Positions 18,141 to 26,805 are shown, numbered from the stretch's first letter. The stretch: DNA of 64,000 nt from Rhodocyclales bacterium (GCA_026399475.1 JAPLQY010000073.1:1-64000), one strand, 5' to 3'. Made by a program: numbers and translations. The notes: generated from the sequence alone by a model not told the origin.

Positions 18141-18914
18141 ATGCAAAAACACCTGATCGAAAACACCGCGGCCGGCCAGCACGTCGGCTACACCGTTGCG
18201 CTGGCGCGCAGCGAAGCAGAAGTCCGCGAAGCGCAGCGCCTGCGCTACAAGGTATTTGTCGAAGAACTCGGTGCCCACATCCAGTCGCGCGTGCAGAACC
18301 ACGACATTGACCTCTACGATCCGTTCTGCGAGCACCTGATCGTGCGTGAAAGTCATGCCGACCGCATTGTCGGCACCTATCGCATCCTGTCGCCGGACGC
18401 TGCCCGCCGCGTCGGCAGCTACTACTCGGAAAACGAGTTCTACATCAACCGGCTGCAGAACCTGCGCAGCCGCATGGTGGAAGTCGGCCGCTCCTGCATC
18501 CATCCCGACTATCGCAGCGGCGCCGTCATCACGCTGCTGTGGGCCGGACTGGCCGAATACATGGTGAGCAACAACTACGAGTACCTGATGGGCTGCGCCT
18601 CGATCGGCATGGCCGACGGCGGACACAATGCGGCCAACCTGTTCGCCCAGATGGATGCGGCCCACATGGCGCCGGCGGAATACCGCGCCTTTCCCCAGCA
18701 CAGCCTGCCCTTCGAACGGCTCGCCAACGGCCAGCCGGCGCTGGTCCCGCCGCTGATCAAGGGCTATCTGCGCGTCGGGGCCTGGGTCTGCGGCGAACCG
18801 GCCTGGGATCCCGACTTCAATACCGCCGACCTGCTCATGCTGCTGCCGATGTCGCGCATGAATCCACGCTACATGCGTCACTTCATCAAGCCCGCAGAAC
18901 CGGTCGCGGCATGA
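18141..18914 (+). CDS. olsB: L-ornithine N-alpha-acyltransferase OlsB (GNAT family)
   Basis: Transfers a 3-hydroxyacyl group from acyl carrier protein to ornithine, giving lyso-ornithine lipid, the substrate of OlsA. AAAGGAGA seven bases upstream fixes the start at 18141 rather than 18099; the product is 257 residues. The family region VAL-RSEAEVREAQRLRYKVFVEELG (about residues 14-40), EVGRSCIHPDYRSG and GCASIGMADGG are typical of OlsB-type proteins, which are often mislabelled hemolysin. The following glycosyltransferase overlaps it by ATGA. Confidence 0.85.
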   Translation: MQKHLIENTAAGQHVGYTVALARSEAEVREAQRLRYKVFVEELGAHIQSRVQNHDIDLYDPFCEHLIVRESHADRIVGTYRILSPDAARRVGSYYSENEFYINRLQNLRSRMVEVGRSCIHPDYRSGAVITLLWAGLAEYMVSNNYEYLMGCASIGMADGGHNAANLFAQMDAAHMAPAEYRAFPQHSLPFERLANGQPALVPPLIKGYLRVGAWVCGEPAWDPDFNTADLLMLLPMSRMNPRYMRHFIKPAEPVAA

Positions 18915-20191
18915 GTGTTGTCGAGGTCGCACTGGGGCAGGGCATGCCCGGTCGCAGCCCTGCCCGCGCAAGGCACGACGGCCGCTCGCTGCATGTACTG
19001 ACGATCAGCGATGTCTACTTTCCGCGCATCAACGGCGTCTCCACCTCGATTCAGACCTTCCATGCCGAACTCGCCCGCCTCGGCATACGCGTCACGGTGG
19101 TGGCACCGGACTATTTTGCAACCAGCAGCACCGGCGATGCCCTGGCCAATATCGTCCGCCTGCCCTCGCGCGCCGTGCCGCTGGACCCGGAAGACCGGCT
19201 GATGCAATGGAGTGCGCTTGCCGATCTGGACCACCGTCTGGCCGGAGTCGGCATTGATGTGGTGCATGTCCAGACCCCCTTCGCCGCGCATTACGCCGGC
19301 CTGCGCCTGGCGCGAGCGCGGGGGGTTCCCTGCATCGCCAGCTATCACACGCACTTCGAGGAATACCTGTTCCACTACATTCGCTTCCTGCCCAGGGGCG
19401 CGCTGCGCGCTGCTGCCCGCCGGCTGGCCCGGCACCAGTGCAATGCCCTTGACGCCGTCGTCGTGCCCTCGCAACCGATGGCCACCACCTTGCGCGACTA
19501 TGGCATCGACATACCGCTGCACGTCATCCCCACCGGCCTGCCGGAAAGCCAGTTCCTGCGCGGCAACGGCGGGCGCTTTCGCCAGGCCTGGGGCATCGCC
19601 GCCGAACGCAGCGTAGCGCTCTTCGTCGGCCGCGCGGCGTTTGAAAAGAATATCGGTTTCCTGCTTGAAATGATCGCCTGCGCATGTCGGCGGCGGCCGG
19701 AGCTGATGCTGGTCATTGCCGGCGAAGGCCCGGCCCTGCCGGCCTTGCGTCGCCAGGCCGCTACCCTGCGCCTGGACGACCACGTCCGCTTCGTCGGCTA
19801 CCTGCCGCGCGACGGCGGCCTGCGCGACTGCTATGCCGCTGCCGACGTGTTCACCTTCGCCTCGCGTACCGAGACCCAGGGCCTGGTGCTGCTCGAAGCC
19901 ATGGCGATCGGCCTGCCGGTGCTGGCCATTCCGGCGCTGGGTGCGGCCGAGATCATTCTCCCGAGGCGCGGCGCCGTGGCCGCCGCCGACACGCCGGATG
20001 CGTTTGCCGAGCAACTGGTGGCCATGCTCGACCGGCCTGGCAAGCTGGCTGCCATGGCCGTCGAAGCCATCCGCTTCGCCCGCGAATGGGATGCAGCGAC
20101 ACAGGGCGCGCGGCTCGCCGCGCTCTACCGCCAACTGGTGCGCGCCCCGGTCACCGTCGACTGCGTACAGCCCCTGCCCGCCAGCCGATGA
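18911..20191 (+). CDS. GT4-family glycosyltransferase, candidate glycolipid synthase
   Basis: A 426-residue GT-B glycosyltransferase. The N-domain opens with LHVLTISDVYFPRINGVSTS (about residues 27-46), and the nucleotide-sugar motif E-x7-E is seen in TETQGLVLLEAM. Its overlap with olsB and dgkA and its placement in a block ending in a PlcP-type phospholipase suggest that it glycosylates diacylglycerol or a first glycolipid. This would be analogous to the Agt enzymes that replace phospholipids under phosphate limitation. The sugar donor cannot be told from sequence; a cell-envelope polysaccharide role is the alternative. Confidence 0.8.
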   Translation: MSVVEVALGQGMPGRSPARARHDGRSLHVLTISDVYFPRINGVSTSIQTFHAELARLGIRVTVVAPDYFATSSTGDALANIVRLPSRAVPLDPEDRLMQWSALADLDHRLAGVGIDVVHVQTPFAAHYAGLRLARARGVPCIASYHTHFEEYLFHYIRFLPRGALRAAARRLARHQCNALDAVVVPSQPMATTLRDYGIDIPLHVIPTGLPESQFLRGNGGRFRQAWGIAAERSVALFVGRAAFEKNIGFLLEMIACACRRRPELMLVIAGEGPALPALRRQAATLRLDDHVRFVGYLPRDGGLRDCYAAADVFTFASRTETQGLVLLEAMAIGLPVLAIPALGAAEIILPRRGAVAAADTPDAFAEQLVAMLDRPGKLAAMAVEAIRFAREWDAATQGARLAALYRQLVRAPVTVDCVQPLPASR

Positions 20192-20577
20192 ATACCGAGC
20201 CCATTGTCGAAGAAAGCCCCTTCAAAGGCCAGACCGGCCTGCGCCGCATCTGGAATGCCTTCAGCTATTCGCTGTCCGGACTGCACGCCGCCTATCTCAA
20301 CGAAGATGCGTTCCGCCAGGAGAGCCTGCTCGCGGCGGTATTGATCCCGATCGCCCTGGCCTTGCCCCTGCCCGGCATCTCCAAGGCGCTGATGATCGCC
20401 AGCGTGCTGCTGGTTCTCGTGGTCGAGTTGCTCAACTCCGCCATCGAAGCCGCTATCGATCGCATTTCGCTGGATCGGCACCGGCTCTCCAAGCGCGCCA
20501 AGGACATCGGCAGCGCAGCGGTGCTGATTGCCCTGATCAACGTATTGACCACCTGGTCGCTGGTGCTGTGGTCGTGA
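20188..20577 (+). CDS. dgkA: Diacylglycerol kinase DgkA
   Basis: Small integral-membrane kinase turning diacylglycerol into phosphatidic acid. The start at 20188 overlaps the previous stop (ATGA) and gives 129 residues. The family core VVELLNSAIEAAIDRIS (about residues 79-95) contains the catalytic glutamate region, with three transmembrane helices around it, and an N-terminal amphipathic helix is present. Here it would balance diacylglycerol produced by PlcP between recycling and glycolipid synthesis. Confidence 0.95.
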   Translation: MNTEPIVEESPFKGQTGLRRIWNAFSYSLSGLHAAYLNEDAFRQESLLAAVLIPIALALPLPGISKALMIASVLLVLVVELLNSAIEAAIDRISLDRHRLSKRAKDIGSAAVLIALINVLTTWSLVLWS

Positions 20578-20584
20578 GCACGAC

Positions 20585-21778
20585 ATGACAACACCACTGC
20601 ATGTCGCTGTCGTTACGGAAACCTACCCGCCGGAGGTCAATGGCGTTGCCATGACGCTCGGTCGCATGGTGCAGGGACTGCTGGCCCGCGGCCATAGCGT
20701 CAGCCTGATACGGCCGCGACAGGGCGCGCAGGATGCCGCGGATTCATCATCGACACGGCACTCGACCACGCTGGTACGCGGACTGCCGATCCCGGGTTAC
20801 GCCGGTCTCAGATTCGGTCTGCCGGCGCCGTGGCTGCTGCGCCGCCAGTGGCGCGCCGACCGACCGGACGTGGTGCAGGTCGTTACCGAGGGTCCGCTGG
20901 GCGCCTCGGCCATCGCAGCGGCGCGTGAATTGGGCATCCCGGTGGTCTCCGAGTTCCATACCAATTTTCACGCCTACAGCCGGCATTACGGCTTTGGCTG
21001 GCTGGAAGGTCTGGTCGCCGCCCATTTGCGGCGCTTGCATATCCGCAGCCGGATGACCCTGGTGCCCTGCCGCCAGCTCGGCGTCGATTTGCTGCGCCGG
21101 GGCTACCGCGGCATTCGCGTGGTCGCCCGCGGCGTCGATACGGCGCTGTTCAATCCGGGACGCCGCAGCGCCGCACTGCGCACCTCCTGGGGCGCCGGCG
21201 ACAACGACCTGGTAGTGGCCCATGTCGGCCGTCTGGCTCCGGAAAAAAACCTGCCACTGCTGCTAGCTGCTTTCGAGGCGATCCACCGCTACGCTCCCGG
21301 CGCACGCCTGGTGCTGGTCGGCGACGGCCCATCGCGCCGGCGTCTGGAACAAGAACATCCCGAACACATCTTTAGCGGGATGCGGCATGGCGAGGATCTC
21401 GCCGCCCACTACGCGTCGGCCGACCTGTTCCTGTTTCCCAGCCTGACCGAAACCTATGGCAACGTCACCCTGGAAGCACTGGCCAGCGGCCTGCCGGTGG
21501 TGGCCTACCGCATGGCAGCGGCGGCCGAACTGATACGCCACGGTGACAATGGCATGCTGGCCGATCCCGGTGCCAGCGATCAGTTCATACGTGCCGCGCT
21601 CGATCTGGTGACCCGCCCCGGCGCGCGGCGGCGCGCGGCCGCAGCGGCTCCGCAAAGCGTCGCCGCGCTGGACTGGGAGAGCATCCACGACCGCTTGGTG
21701 GATACCCTGCGCGAAGCCATCGCCCGACCGGCGATCCCGATGCTCGACGGCTCGACTTTTCGCTTCCTTCCCGACTAG
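20585..21778 (+). CDS. GT4-family glycosyltransferase, second candidate glycolipid synthase
   Basis: A 397-residue GT-B enzyme resembling the MgtA/SqdX/Agt group. Visible motifs are VVTETYPPEVNGVAMTL (about residues 9-25), SEFHTNFHAYSRHYG and the E-x7-E motif in TETYGNVTLEA near residue 295. It starts 7 bases after dgkA and ends 9 bases before plcP, the neighbour of agt genes in known phosphate-limitation lipid-remodelling loci. Diacylglycerol glycosylation is inferred from this context; the donor sugar is unknown. Confidence 0.82.
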   Translation: MTTPLHVAVVTETYPPEVNGVAMTLGRMVQGLLARGHSVSLIRPRQGAQDAADSSSTRHSTTLVRGLPIPGYAGLRFGLPAPWLLRRQWRADRPDVVQVVTEGPLGASAIAAARELGIPVVSEFHTNFHAYSRHYGFGWLEGLVAAHLRRLHIRSRMTLVPCRQLGVDLLRRGYRGIRVVARGVDTALFNPGRRSAALRTSWGAGDNDLVVAHVGRLAPEKNLPLLLAAFEAIHRYAPGARLVLVGDGPSRRRLEQEHPEHIFSGMRHGEDLAAHYASADLFLFPSLTETYGNVTLEALASGLPVVAYRMAAAAELIRHGDNGMLADPGASDQFIRAALDLVTRPGARRRAAAAAPQSVAALDWESIHDRLVDTLREAIARPAIPMLDGSTFRFLPD

Positions 21779-21787
21779 CCGGCGTCC

Positions 21788-22609
21788 ATGCACGTCCGTT
21801 CGATCTTCATCTCCGACGTCCATCTCGGCACCCGCGGCTGCCAGGCGGAGCGCCTGCTCGACTTCCTGCGCGACTACGACAGCGAAAACCTGTTCCTGAT
21901 CGGCGACATCATCGACTTCTGGTCGATGAACCGCGGCATCCACTGGACCCCGGCGCAGAATACCGTGGTGCAGAAAATCCTGCGCCGCGCCCGCCACGGC
22001 CAGCAGGTAATGCTGATCCCCGGCAACCACGACGAGGCCATGCGCGAGTACGACGGCATTTCCTTCGGCGACATCGTGGTCCGGCGCGAGCACATCCACG
22101 TCGCCGCCGATGGCAAGCGCTACCTGCTGCTGCACGGCGACGAGTTCGACCAGGTGACGCGCTATCACCGCTGGCTGGCGGTCATCGGCGACGTCGGCTA
22201 CAACCTGCTGGTGCGCCTCAACGCCTCGCTTTCTCGACTGCGGCGCCTGCTGCGCCGACCGGGCTACTGGTCGCTGGCCGGCTATGCCAAGAGTCGCGTC
22301 AAGCGCGCCGTTTCCTTCGTCTTCGACTTCGAGGATTCCCTGATTCACGCCGTGCGCGAACGCGGGCTGGATGGCGTGATCTGCGGGCATATCCACAGCG
22401 CCGCCCTGCGCCAGGTCGGCGACGTCGTCTATGTCAATTGCGGCGACTGGGTGGATAGCTGCACCGCTATCGTCGAGCACCACGACGGTCGCCTGGAACT
22501 GGTGCGCACCTGGCAGACTGTCGCGACGATGGCGAACCTGGCTGCACCAGCCTTGGATGAAACGCTATCCGCCGGCATCGCTGCTGACCGCGCTGTCATA
22601 CAAATGTAA
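21788..22609 (+). CDS. plcP: PlcP-type phospholipase C (calcineurin-like metallophosphoesterase)
   Basis: A 273-residue cytoplasmic metallophosphoesterase, often labelled UDP-2,3-diacylglucosamine hydrolase. The metal motifs are SDVHLGTRGCQAE (about residues 9-21), GDIIDFW, GNHDE, LLHGDEFD and GHIHSA. The TRGCQAE segment, the YWSLAGYAKSRVK stretch and the 273-residue length match Sinorhizobium PlcP, which cleaves phosphatidylcholine and related lipids under PhoB control, better than LpxH. It closes an operon with two GT4 enzymes, DgkA and OlsAB. A Pho box for the next gene overlaps its stop. Confidence 0.82.
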   Translation: MHVRSIFISDVHLGTRGCQAERLLDFLRDYDSENLFLIGDIIDFWSMNRGIHWTPAQNTVVQKILRRARHGQQVMLIPGNHDEAMREYDGISFGDIVVRREHIHVAADGKRYLLLHGDEFDQVTRYHRWLAVIGDVGYNLLVRLNASLSRLRRLLRRPGYWSLAGYAKSRVKRAVSFVFDFEDSLIHAVRERGLDGVICGHIHSAALRQVGDVVYVNCGDWVDSCTAIVEHHDGRLELVRTWQTVATMANLAAPALDETLSAGIAADRAVIQM

Positions 22610-22610
22610 T
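22593..22610 (+). promoter_or_regulatory. Candidate Pho box upstream of the CYTH-CHAD gene
   Basis: CTGTCAT-ACAA-ATGTAAT has the exact 7-4-7 layout of a PhoB site; the first unit is a perfect consensus match and the second differs at two positions. It overlaps the plcP stop codon and lies 58 bases before the next start. A possible -10, TAAACT, is at 22633-22638, about one helical turn further than in E. coli. It implies separate phosphate-responsive expression of the CYTH-CHAD gene. Confidence 0.6.
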
Positions 22611-22668
22611 AATTTTCGTGGCGGACAGGGGCTAAACTCGTACCCAATCCACTTCCGGCATCGACCCG

Positions 22669-24198
22669 ATGGCTCGACAACTCGCACTCAAACTGGCCAT
22701 CGCCGAGAACCGCCACAGCGCTCTGCTGCGGCACCCTGCCCTGGCGACGGCAAGCGCGCGTGAGCAGCACCAGCTGGTCAGCATCTACTATGACACGGGT
22801 CGCATGGCCCTGCGTCGCGCCGGTGTCCTGCTGCGCCTGCGCAAGCAGGGCGCCTCCTGGCAGCAGACAGTCAAGCGCCAGGAGGAGTCGCACGGCGGCC
22901 TGACGCAACGACCCGAGTGGCATGCGCCCTACATGAATCACTTCGATTTTTCCTGCGTTGACGATACGACGCTGCGCGACTGGCTGCAACGGGACAAGAT
23001 CGCAGGCCGCCTCGCCGCAGTTTTCGAAACCAACATCCGCCGCATTGTCTGGCAACTCGATCCCGATACGGACACCCGCATTCTGGTCAAACTCGACCGC
23101 GGCTGGATCGCCGCCAACGGGCGCCGCGATAGCCTCTCCGAACTCGAACTGCAACTGATCTCGGGCAGCATCGACAGTCTTTACGCCTTCGCCCTGCAAC
23201 TTGCCCAGCGCCACGCACTGCCGCCGCTGCTGCTGTCGAAAGCGGAGCGGGGCTACCGGCTGTTCCACAACACGCCGCAACGCCCGGTCAAGGCCGGCGA
23301 CGTGCCGATCGACTCCGCAGAAGCGCCGCTGGCGGCGTTCCGCCTGATCGCGCAGGACTGTTTGTCGCATCTGCAACTCAACCACGATGGCGCCGTGACC
23401 AGCGACGATCCGGAATACGTACATCAGATGCGGGTCGCCATGCGCCGCCTGCGCGCTGCGCTGCGCATGTTCGGCCCGGTGCTGCCAGCCGGTTTCGCCG
23501 AGCAACTGGTGCCGCCGATGCGCGAACTGATGCGCGGACTGGGACAGGCCCGCGACTTCGACGTACTGATGGCCGAGATTGTTGTCCCGGTTGCCAATGC
23601 CCTGCCGGACGAGCCGCGTCTGACCGATCTGGCCGGCGCCATCACCGACCGCCTCTATGCTGCCCGCACCGATATCCGCCACGCCCTGCGCCAACCCGGC
23701 TACAGTCAGTTGCTGCTGACCGCTGGCAGTCTGCTGCAGCGCACGCCCTTCATCGAACCGCCCACCACCAGCGACGAGTCTCTGTCCCTGTTGCAGTTCG
23801 CCGACCGCCGTCTGCGCCGCCTGCTGAAGAAGATTCTCGAACTGGCCGATGCCGCCCGCGTCGACTATCCGCCCTCGCTGCACCAGTTGCGCATCGGCAT
23901 CAAGCGGCTGCGCTATGCCATCGAGTTCTTCGGCCCGATGATTCCCGGAAAATCCGGCACCGCCGCAATCAAGCGACTCGCCGGGCTTCAGGAGGAGCTG
24001 GGCCAGCTCAACGATCTGGCCAGCGCCGGCACCCTGCTGATGGTCTGCGCCGGCCGCGACCCGCTGCTGCGGGAAGCAGTGACGCTGATCGGTGGCTGGC
24101 ACGGACAGCGGCATGCCGCCCTGCTCGACGACATCCCCAACAAGCTGAAACTAATCCGCGGCCTCAAGCTGCCACGACTGGAACAGAAGCAGGCATAA
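22669..24198 (+). CDS. CYTH-CHAD domain protein with a degenerate CYTH signature
   Basis: A 509-residue fusion. The N-terminal CYTH (triphosphate tunnel) domain spans about residues 1-205 and the helical CHAD domain about 220-500, with conserved histidine/arginine segments HQMRVAMRRLRAALR and HQLRIGIKRLRYAIEFF that bind polyphosphate. CYTH proteins normally open with E-x-E-x-K, the metal-binding signature. Here the segment is RQLALKL, with Gln4 and Ala6 in place of both glutamates and only Lys8 retained. YYDT, LRLRKQG and KLDRG are kept. It may bind polyphosphate without hydrolysing triphosphate. Confidence 0.9.
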   Translation: MARQLALKLAIAENRHSALLRHPALATASAREQHQLVSIYYDTGRMALRRAGVLLRLRKQGASWQQTVKRQEESHGGLTQRPEWHAPYMNHFDFSCVDDTTLRDWLQRDKIAGRLAAVFETNIRRIVWQLDPDTDTRILVKLDRGWIAANGRRDSLSELELQLISGSIDSLYAFALQLAQRHALPPLLLSKAERGYRLFHNTPQRPVKAGDVPIDSAEAPLAAFRLIAQDCLSHLQLNHDGAVTSDDPEYVHQMRVAMRRLRAALRMFGPVLPAGFAEQLVPPMRELMRGLGQARDFDVLMAEIVVPVANALPDEPRLTDLAGAITDRLYAARTDIRHALRQPGYSQLLLTAGSLLQRTPFIEPPTTSDESLSLLQFADRRLRRLLKKILELADAARVDYPPSLHQLRIGIKRLRYAIEFFGPMIPGKSGTAAIKRLAGLQEELGQLNDLASAGTLLMVCAGRDPLLREAVTLIGGWHGQRHAALLDDIPNKLKLIRGLKLPRLEQKQA

Positions 24199-24226
24199 GG
24201 TACTTCGAGGCAGAACAGGAAACGCG

Positions 24227-25585
24227 ATGGCATCTCATCATGCCGATTCACGGGAACAGTCAGGAGGCGAAGGGCAGCAGCTGAGAATTGTTCAGGGCCT
24301 GCTGGCCCGTCAGCGAAGAGTGGAGAACCTTGTCCACCGGCAGGACATGCCGCGCCACCAGCTTGTCGAAAATATGGTGCATAAGCAGCACCTGTCGGAA
24401 CTCAAGAACCGGCTTGATCAGATGGCGCCTGACTGCTTGGCCCGCATACTCGAGGCGCTACCCCAGGGCGATAGCCTCCTGGTTTGGGAACTGCTGGCTC
24501 CAGAGCGTGGCGATGAAATCCTCGACGAGTTCTCTGACGCACTGCGTGATACCTTTTTGGCCTCGCAAGTTTCGCCCCGCAAGCCGATCATGCTCAGCGC
24601 CTTCGACCTTCAGAATGGCCGACTGCACCAGATTTCCATTGACTGCCGGGAAGACCTGACCAGAGCGAAACCGATCTGGGTTGATCTGATCGCCCCCTCG
24701 CGCACCGAGCGAAAATGGATTGAAGAGATCTTTTGCCTTCATCTTCCTGATGCGGACGACCTCACCGACCTTGAGGAGTCCGCACGCTGCTATATTGAGG
24801 ACAACGGCGAAGTACATCTGCACTCCTATTTCCTGCTCGACAAGAAAGACGAATCGCGCAGCGTTGCTGTCGCCTTCATCCTGCACAACAACATCCTTTT
24901 CTCGATGCGCGGCGAGGAACTACCTGTCTTCCGCCTGCAGCGCTTGCGCGCACGCATCCAGCCCGGCTACGTTACCGAAGGCAAGGATGTGCTGATCGAC
25001 CTCTACGCAGCCGACGTCGAATATTCGGCGGCCGCGCTGGAGGAAATCTACGTCGAGCTCCAAGCCGTGGGGTGCACGGTACTCTCGCCGCAAGTTACGG
25101 ATGACCGGGCGGCCGAGATTCTTTCCGAGATCGCACGGCAGGAAGATCTCAACGGCCGCATCCGGCGCAACGTTCTTGATACCCGCCGCGCCTTGTCATT
25201 TCTGATGAGAGGGCGGCTGCTTTCACCCGACCAGCATGACGACACGAGGCAGATCCTGCGCGACATCGAATCGCTCGACGGGCATACATCATTCCTCTTC
25301 GGCAAGATAAATTTCCTGATGGACGCGACGATAGGCTTCATCAACATCAACCAGAACAAGCGCGTGTCTTCGCTCACGACAATCAGCGTCATATTCATGC
25401 CCATGAATATTCTTGCCGGCATTGGTGGCATGTCTGAATTTTCGATGATGACGAGTGGAACTCCATGGCCTGTCGCTTACAGCGCCTTCGTAGCAGGAGT
25501 GGTAGCCGTAGGTTGGCTTACGTTTGCCGCTCTGCGCTTATTCGAGAAACGAACGCTGCGAAAAGGCTCCGTTCGCAGGAGCTAA
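24227..25585 (+). CDS. CorA-family divalent cation transporter with an N-terminal MgtE-N-like region
   Basis: A 452-residue membrane protein. The N-terminal 110 residues contain LDQMAPDCLARILEALPQGD and VWELLAPERGDEIL, which resemble the helical MgtE N-domain repeats; an ordinary CorA cytoplasmic domain follows from about residue 120. Two C-terminal transmembrane helices lie at about 378-400 and 412-432. The CorA signature GMN between them is GMS here (AGIGGMSEF). The change in the selectivity motif and the fused sensor-like region suggest altered ion preference or gating. Confidence 0.82.
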   Translation: MASHHADSREQSGGEGQQLRIVQGLLARQRRVENLVHRQDMPRHQLVENMVHKQHLSELKNRLDQMAPDCLARILEALPQGDSLLVWELLAPERGDEILDEFSDALRDTFLASQVSPRKPIMLSAFDLQNGRLHQISIDCREDLTRAKPIWVDLIAPSRTERKWIEEIFCLHLPDADDLTDLEESARCYIEDNGEVHLHSYFLLDKKDESRSVAVAFILHNNILFSMRGEELPVFRLQRLRARIQPGYVTEGKDVLIDLYAADVEYSAAALEEIYVELQAVGCTVLSPQVTDDRAAEILSEIARQEDLNGRIRRNVLDTRRALSFLMRGRLLSPDQHDDTRQILRDIESLDGHTSFLFGKINFLMDATIGFININQNKRVSSLTTISVIFMPMNILAGIGGMSEFSMMTSGTPWPVAYSAFVAGVVAVGWLTFAALRLFEKRTLRKGSVRRS

Positions 25586-25645
25586 ATGGGGCCGGAAGCG
25601 ATCAGTCCGATAGCATTCAGTGCGACGACCGTTGCATCATCGGCC

Positions 25646-25885
25646 TCATTCACTATGCTCTTCAGCGAATCGCCTTCTCAGCTCGACTATGCGCGCGCGC
25701 CATTCGGTTAGCTGTTCATCCTCGATCTGCATCTGCAATGCCACGGCTTGCAGCGGATCAAGTTCGTCGCGCTCGAGCTTGCGTGTCAGCTTTTTTCGCA
25801 TTCGCGCCAGAATGCGTTCCGCATCGTCTTTGCTCAGAAGCATGGCCTTCTCGACCCATTCCGGTGAAGGTTCTTTCAGTTTCAT
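25646..25885 (-). CDS. Small conserved hypothetical protein
   Basis: A 79-residue charged helical protein starting at the ATG at 25885, which has AAAGGA at normal spacing; the longer reading to 25945 lacks such support. It opens MKLKEPSPEWVEKAMLLSK and is rich in Arg, Glu and Leu with coiled-coil character, and has no membrane segment. It stands alone, convergent with the CorA gene. No function is recognised. Confidence 0.6.
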   Translation of the reverse strand: MKLKEPSPEWVEKAMLLSKDDAERILARMRKKLTRKLERDELDPLQAVALQMQIEDEQLTEWRARIVELRRRFAEEHSE

Positions 25886-26061
25886 CGTAACTGTTCCTTT
25901 CTCTGTCGTAAGCCGGGAAACAATCCATACAAGGCTGCAACGCAACGTCGCGATACGTTATCGACGGTCTTGGATGGCCCTTTGTTCGCTTTCAAAGTCG
26001 CTGGGCGGCTTTCCGGCGAAAGCCTCAATATGAACCACGCATGGTCTGGCAAATGGCCGGA

Positions 26062-26520
26062 TCAACGCGCTGCCAGCTCATAAGCACCCTTGTGCAAGAG
26101 CTTCTTGCCGTCCGCCCGCTGCAGGTAGGTGTCCGGGGCAGCCAGATCAGACTGCTCATTCATATCGACGCGGGCACGCAGCCGGCCCCTGTTCCAAACA
26201 CTTTCCCATAATCCGGAAAGTTCGATACTTTGGTCCATGCGAAAGAATTCACCGGGCCAGCTCTTCCGCGCCTCCAAATGCCAGAACGTTTCCACATTCT
26301 CAAGTGCGCTCCACCACGCCTCAAGCTCCTCCTGGGAAGTAGCGGGAAACCAGAGCCATTCACGGTTGCCGAACCCCTCTTCCAATGCGACAACAAACTC
26401 CGTATCACATCGGCGAGTGAGTTCCGAAAAGATATTCTCAGAGAAAATGAGTGCCTCGCCTGTTGGAGACGGGGTGACACAAGCGGAAATCCGCCCCGTG
26501 TGGCCTCTGTTACTGACCAT
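26062..26520 (-). CDS. Hypothetical protein
   Basis: A 152-residue soluble protein from the ATG at 26520, acidic and tryptophan-rich (EWLWFPATSQEELEAWWSALENV near the middle). The start is uncertain: an in-frame ATG at 26559 also exists. The 26520 start overlaps the stop of the upstream cysteine-rich gene by 11 bases, suggesting coupling. No family is recognised. GC content is lower than in the flanking housekeeping genes, hinting at acquired DNA. Confidence 0.55.
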   Translation of the reverse strand: MVSNRGHTGRISACVTPSPTGEALIFSENIFSELTRRCDTEFVVALEEGFGNREWLWFPATSQEELEAWWSALENVETFWHLEARKSWPGEFFRMDQSIELSGLWESVWNRGRLRARVDMNEQSDLAAPDTYLQRADGKKLLHKGAYELAAR

Positions 26521-26740
26521 CTTGAGTCGCAGACGATGTTGCCAGGCATGCCGCCACATGCTCTCCGCACCAGGAATGCGTTGTTACCGGCGGAAAGCAC
26601 CATCGATGCAGCTCGCGCGGCGACTGCTCGCCGGCAAAGTTCGGTGGGTATCGATGACAACTGCCGACTCCATGATCCTGCTCGATGTAATAGCCGCAGG
26701 TGCCGCAAGTGGCATCAAGTTTGCGCGGCGCTTTTTTCAT
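26510..26740 (-). CDS. Small cysteine-rich (zinc-ribbon-like) protein
   Basis: A 76-residue protein from the ATG at 26740 (83 residues from 26761). It has CGTCGYY, then SCHRYPP, RWCFPPV and a terminal WCGEH. This spacing of Cys-x2-Cys, Cys-x-Arg-Tyr-Pro-Pro and Trp-Cys-Gly-Glu is typical of a family of small metal-binding hypothetical proteins. It overlaps the next leftward gene, and a Pho-box-like sequence lies 66 bases upstream. The function is unknown. Confidence 0.6.
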   Translation of the reverse strand: MKKAPRKLDATCGTCGYYIEQDHGVGSCHRYPPNFAGEQSPRELHRWCFPPVTTHSWCGEHVAACLATSSATQDGQ

Positions 26741-26805
26741 GTGAATAGAAGGATGAAGCATCGGTGTGAGGCAACAGCACTATATCTGGCATCAGCGCCG
26801 GGGTT

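Noticed and set aside
21788-22609. LpxH-type UDP-2,3-diacylglucosamine hydrolase of lipid A synthesis
   Set aside because: The TRGCQAE and YWSLAGYAKSRVK segments, 273-residue length and GT4/dgkA/ols context fit PlcP better.
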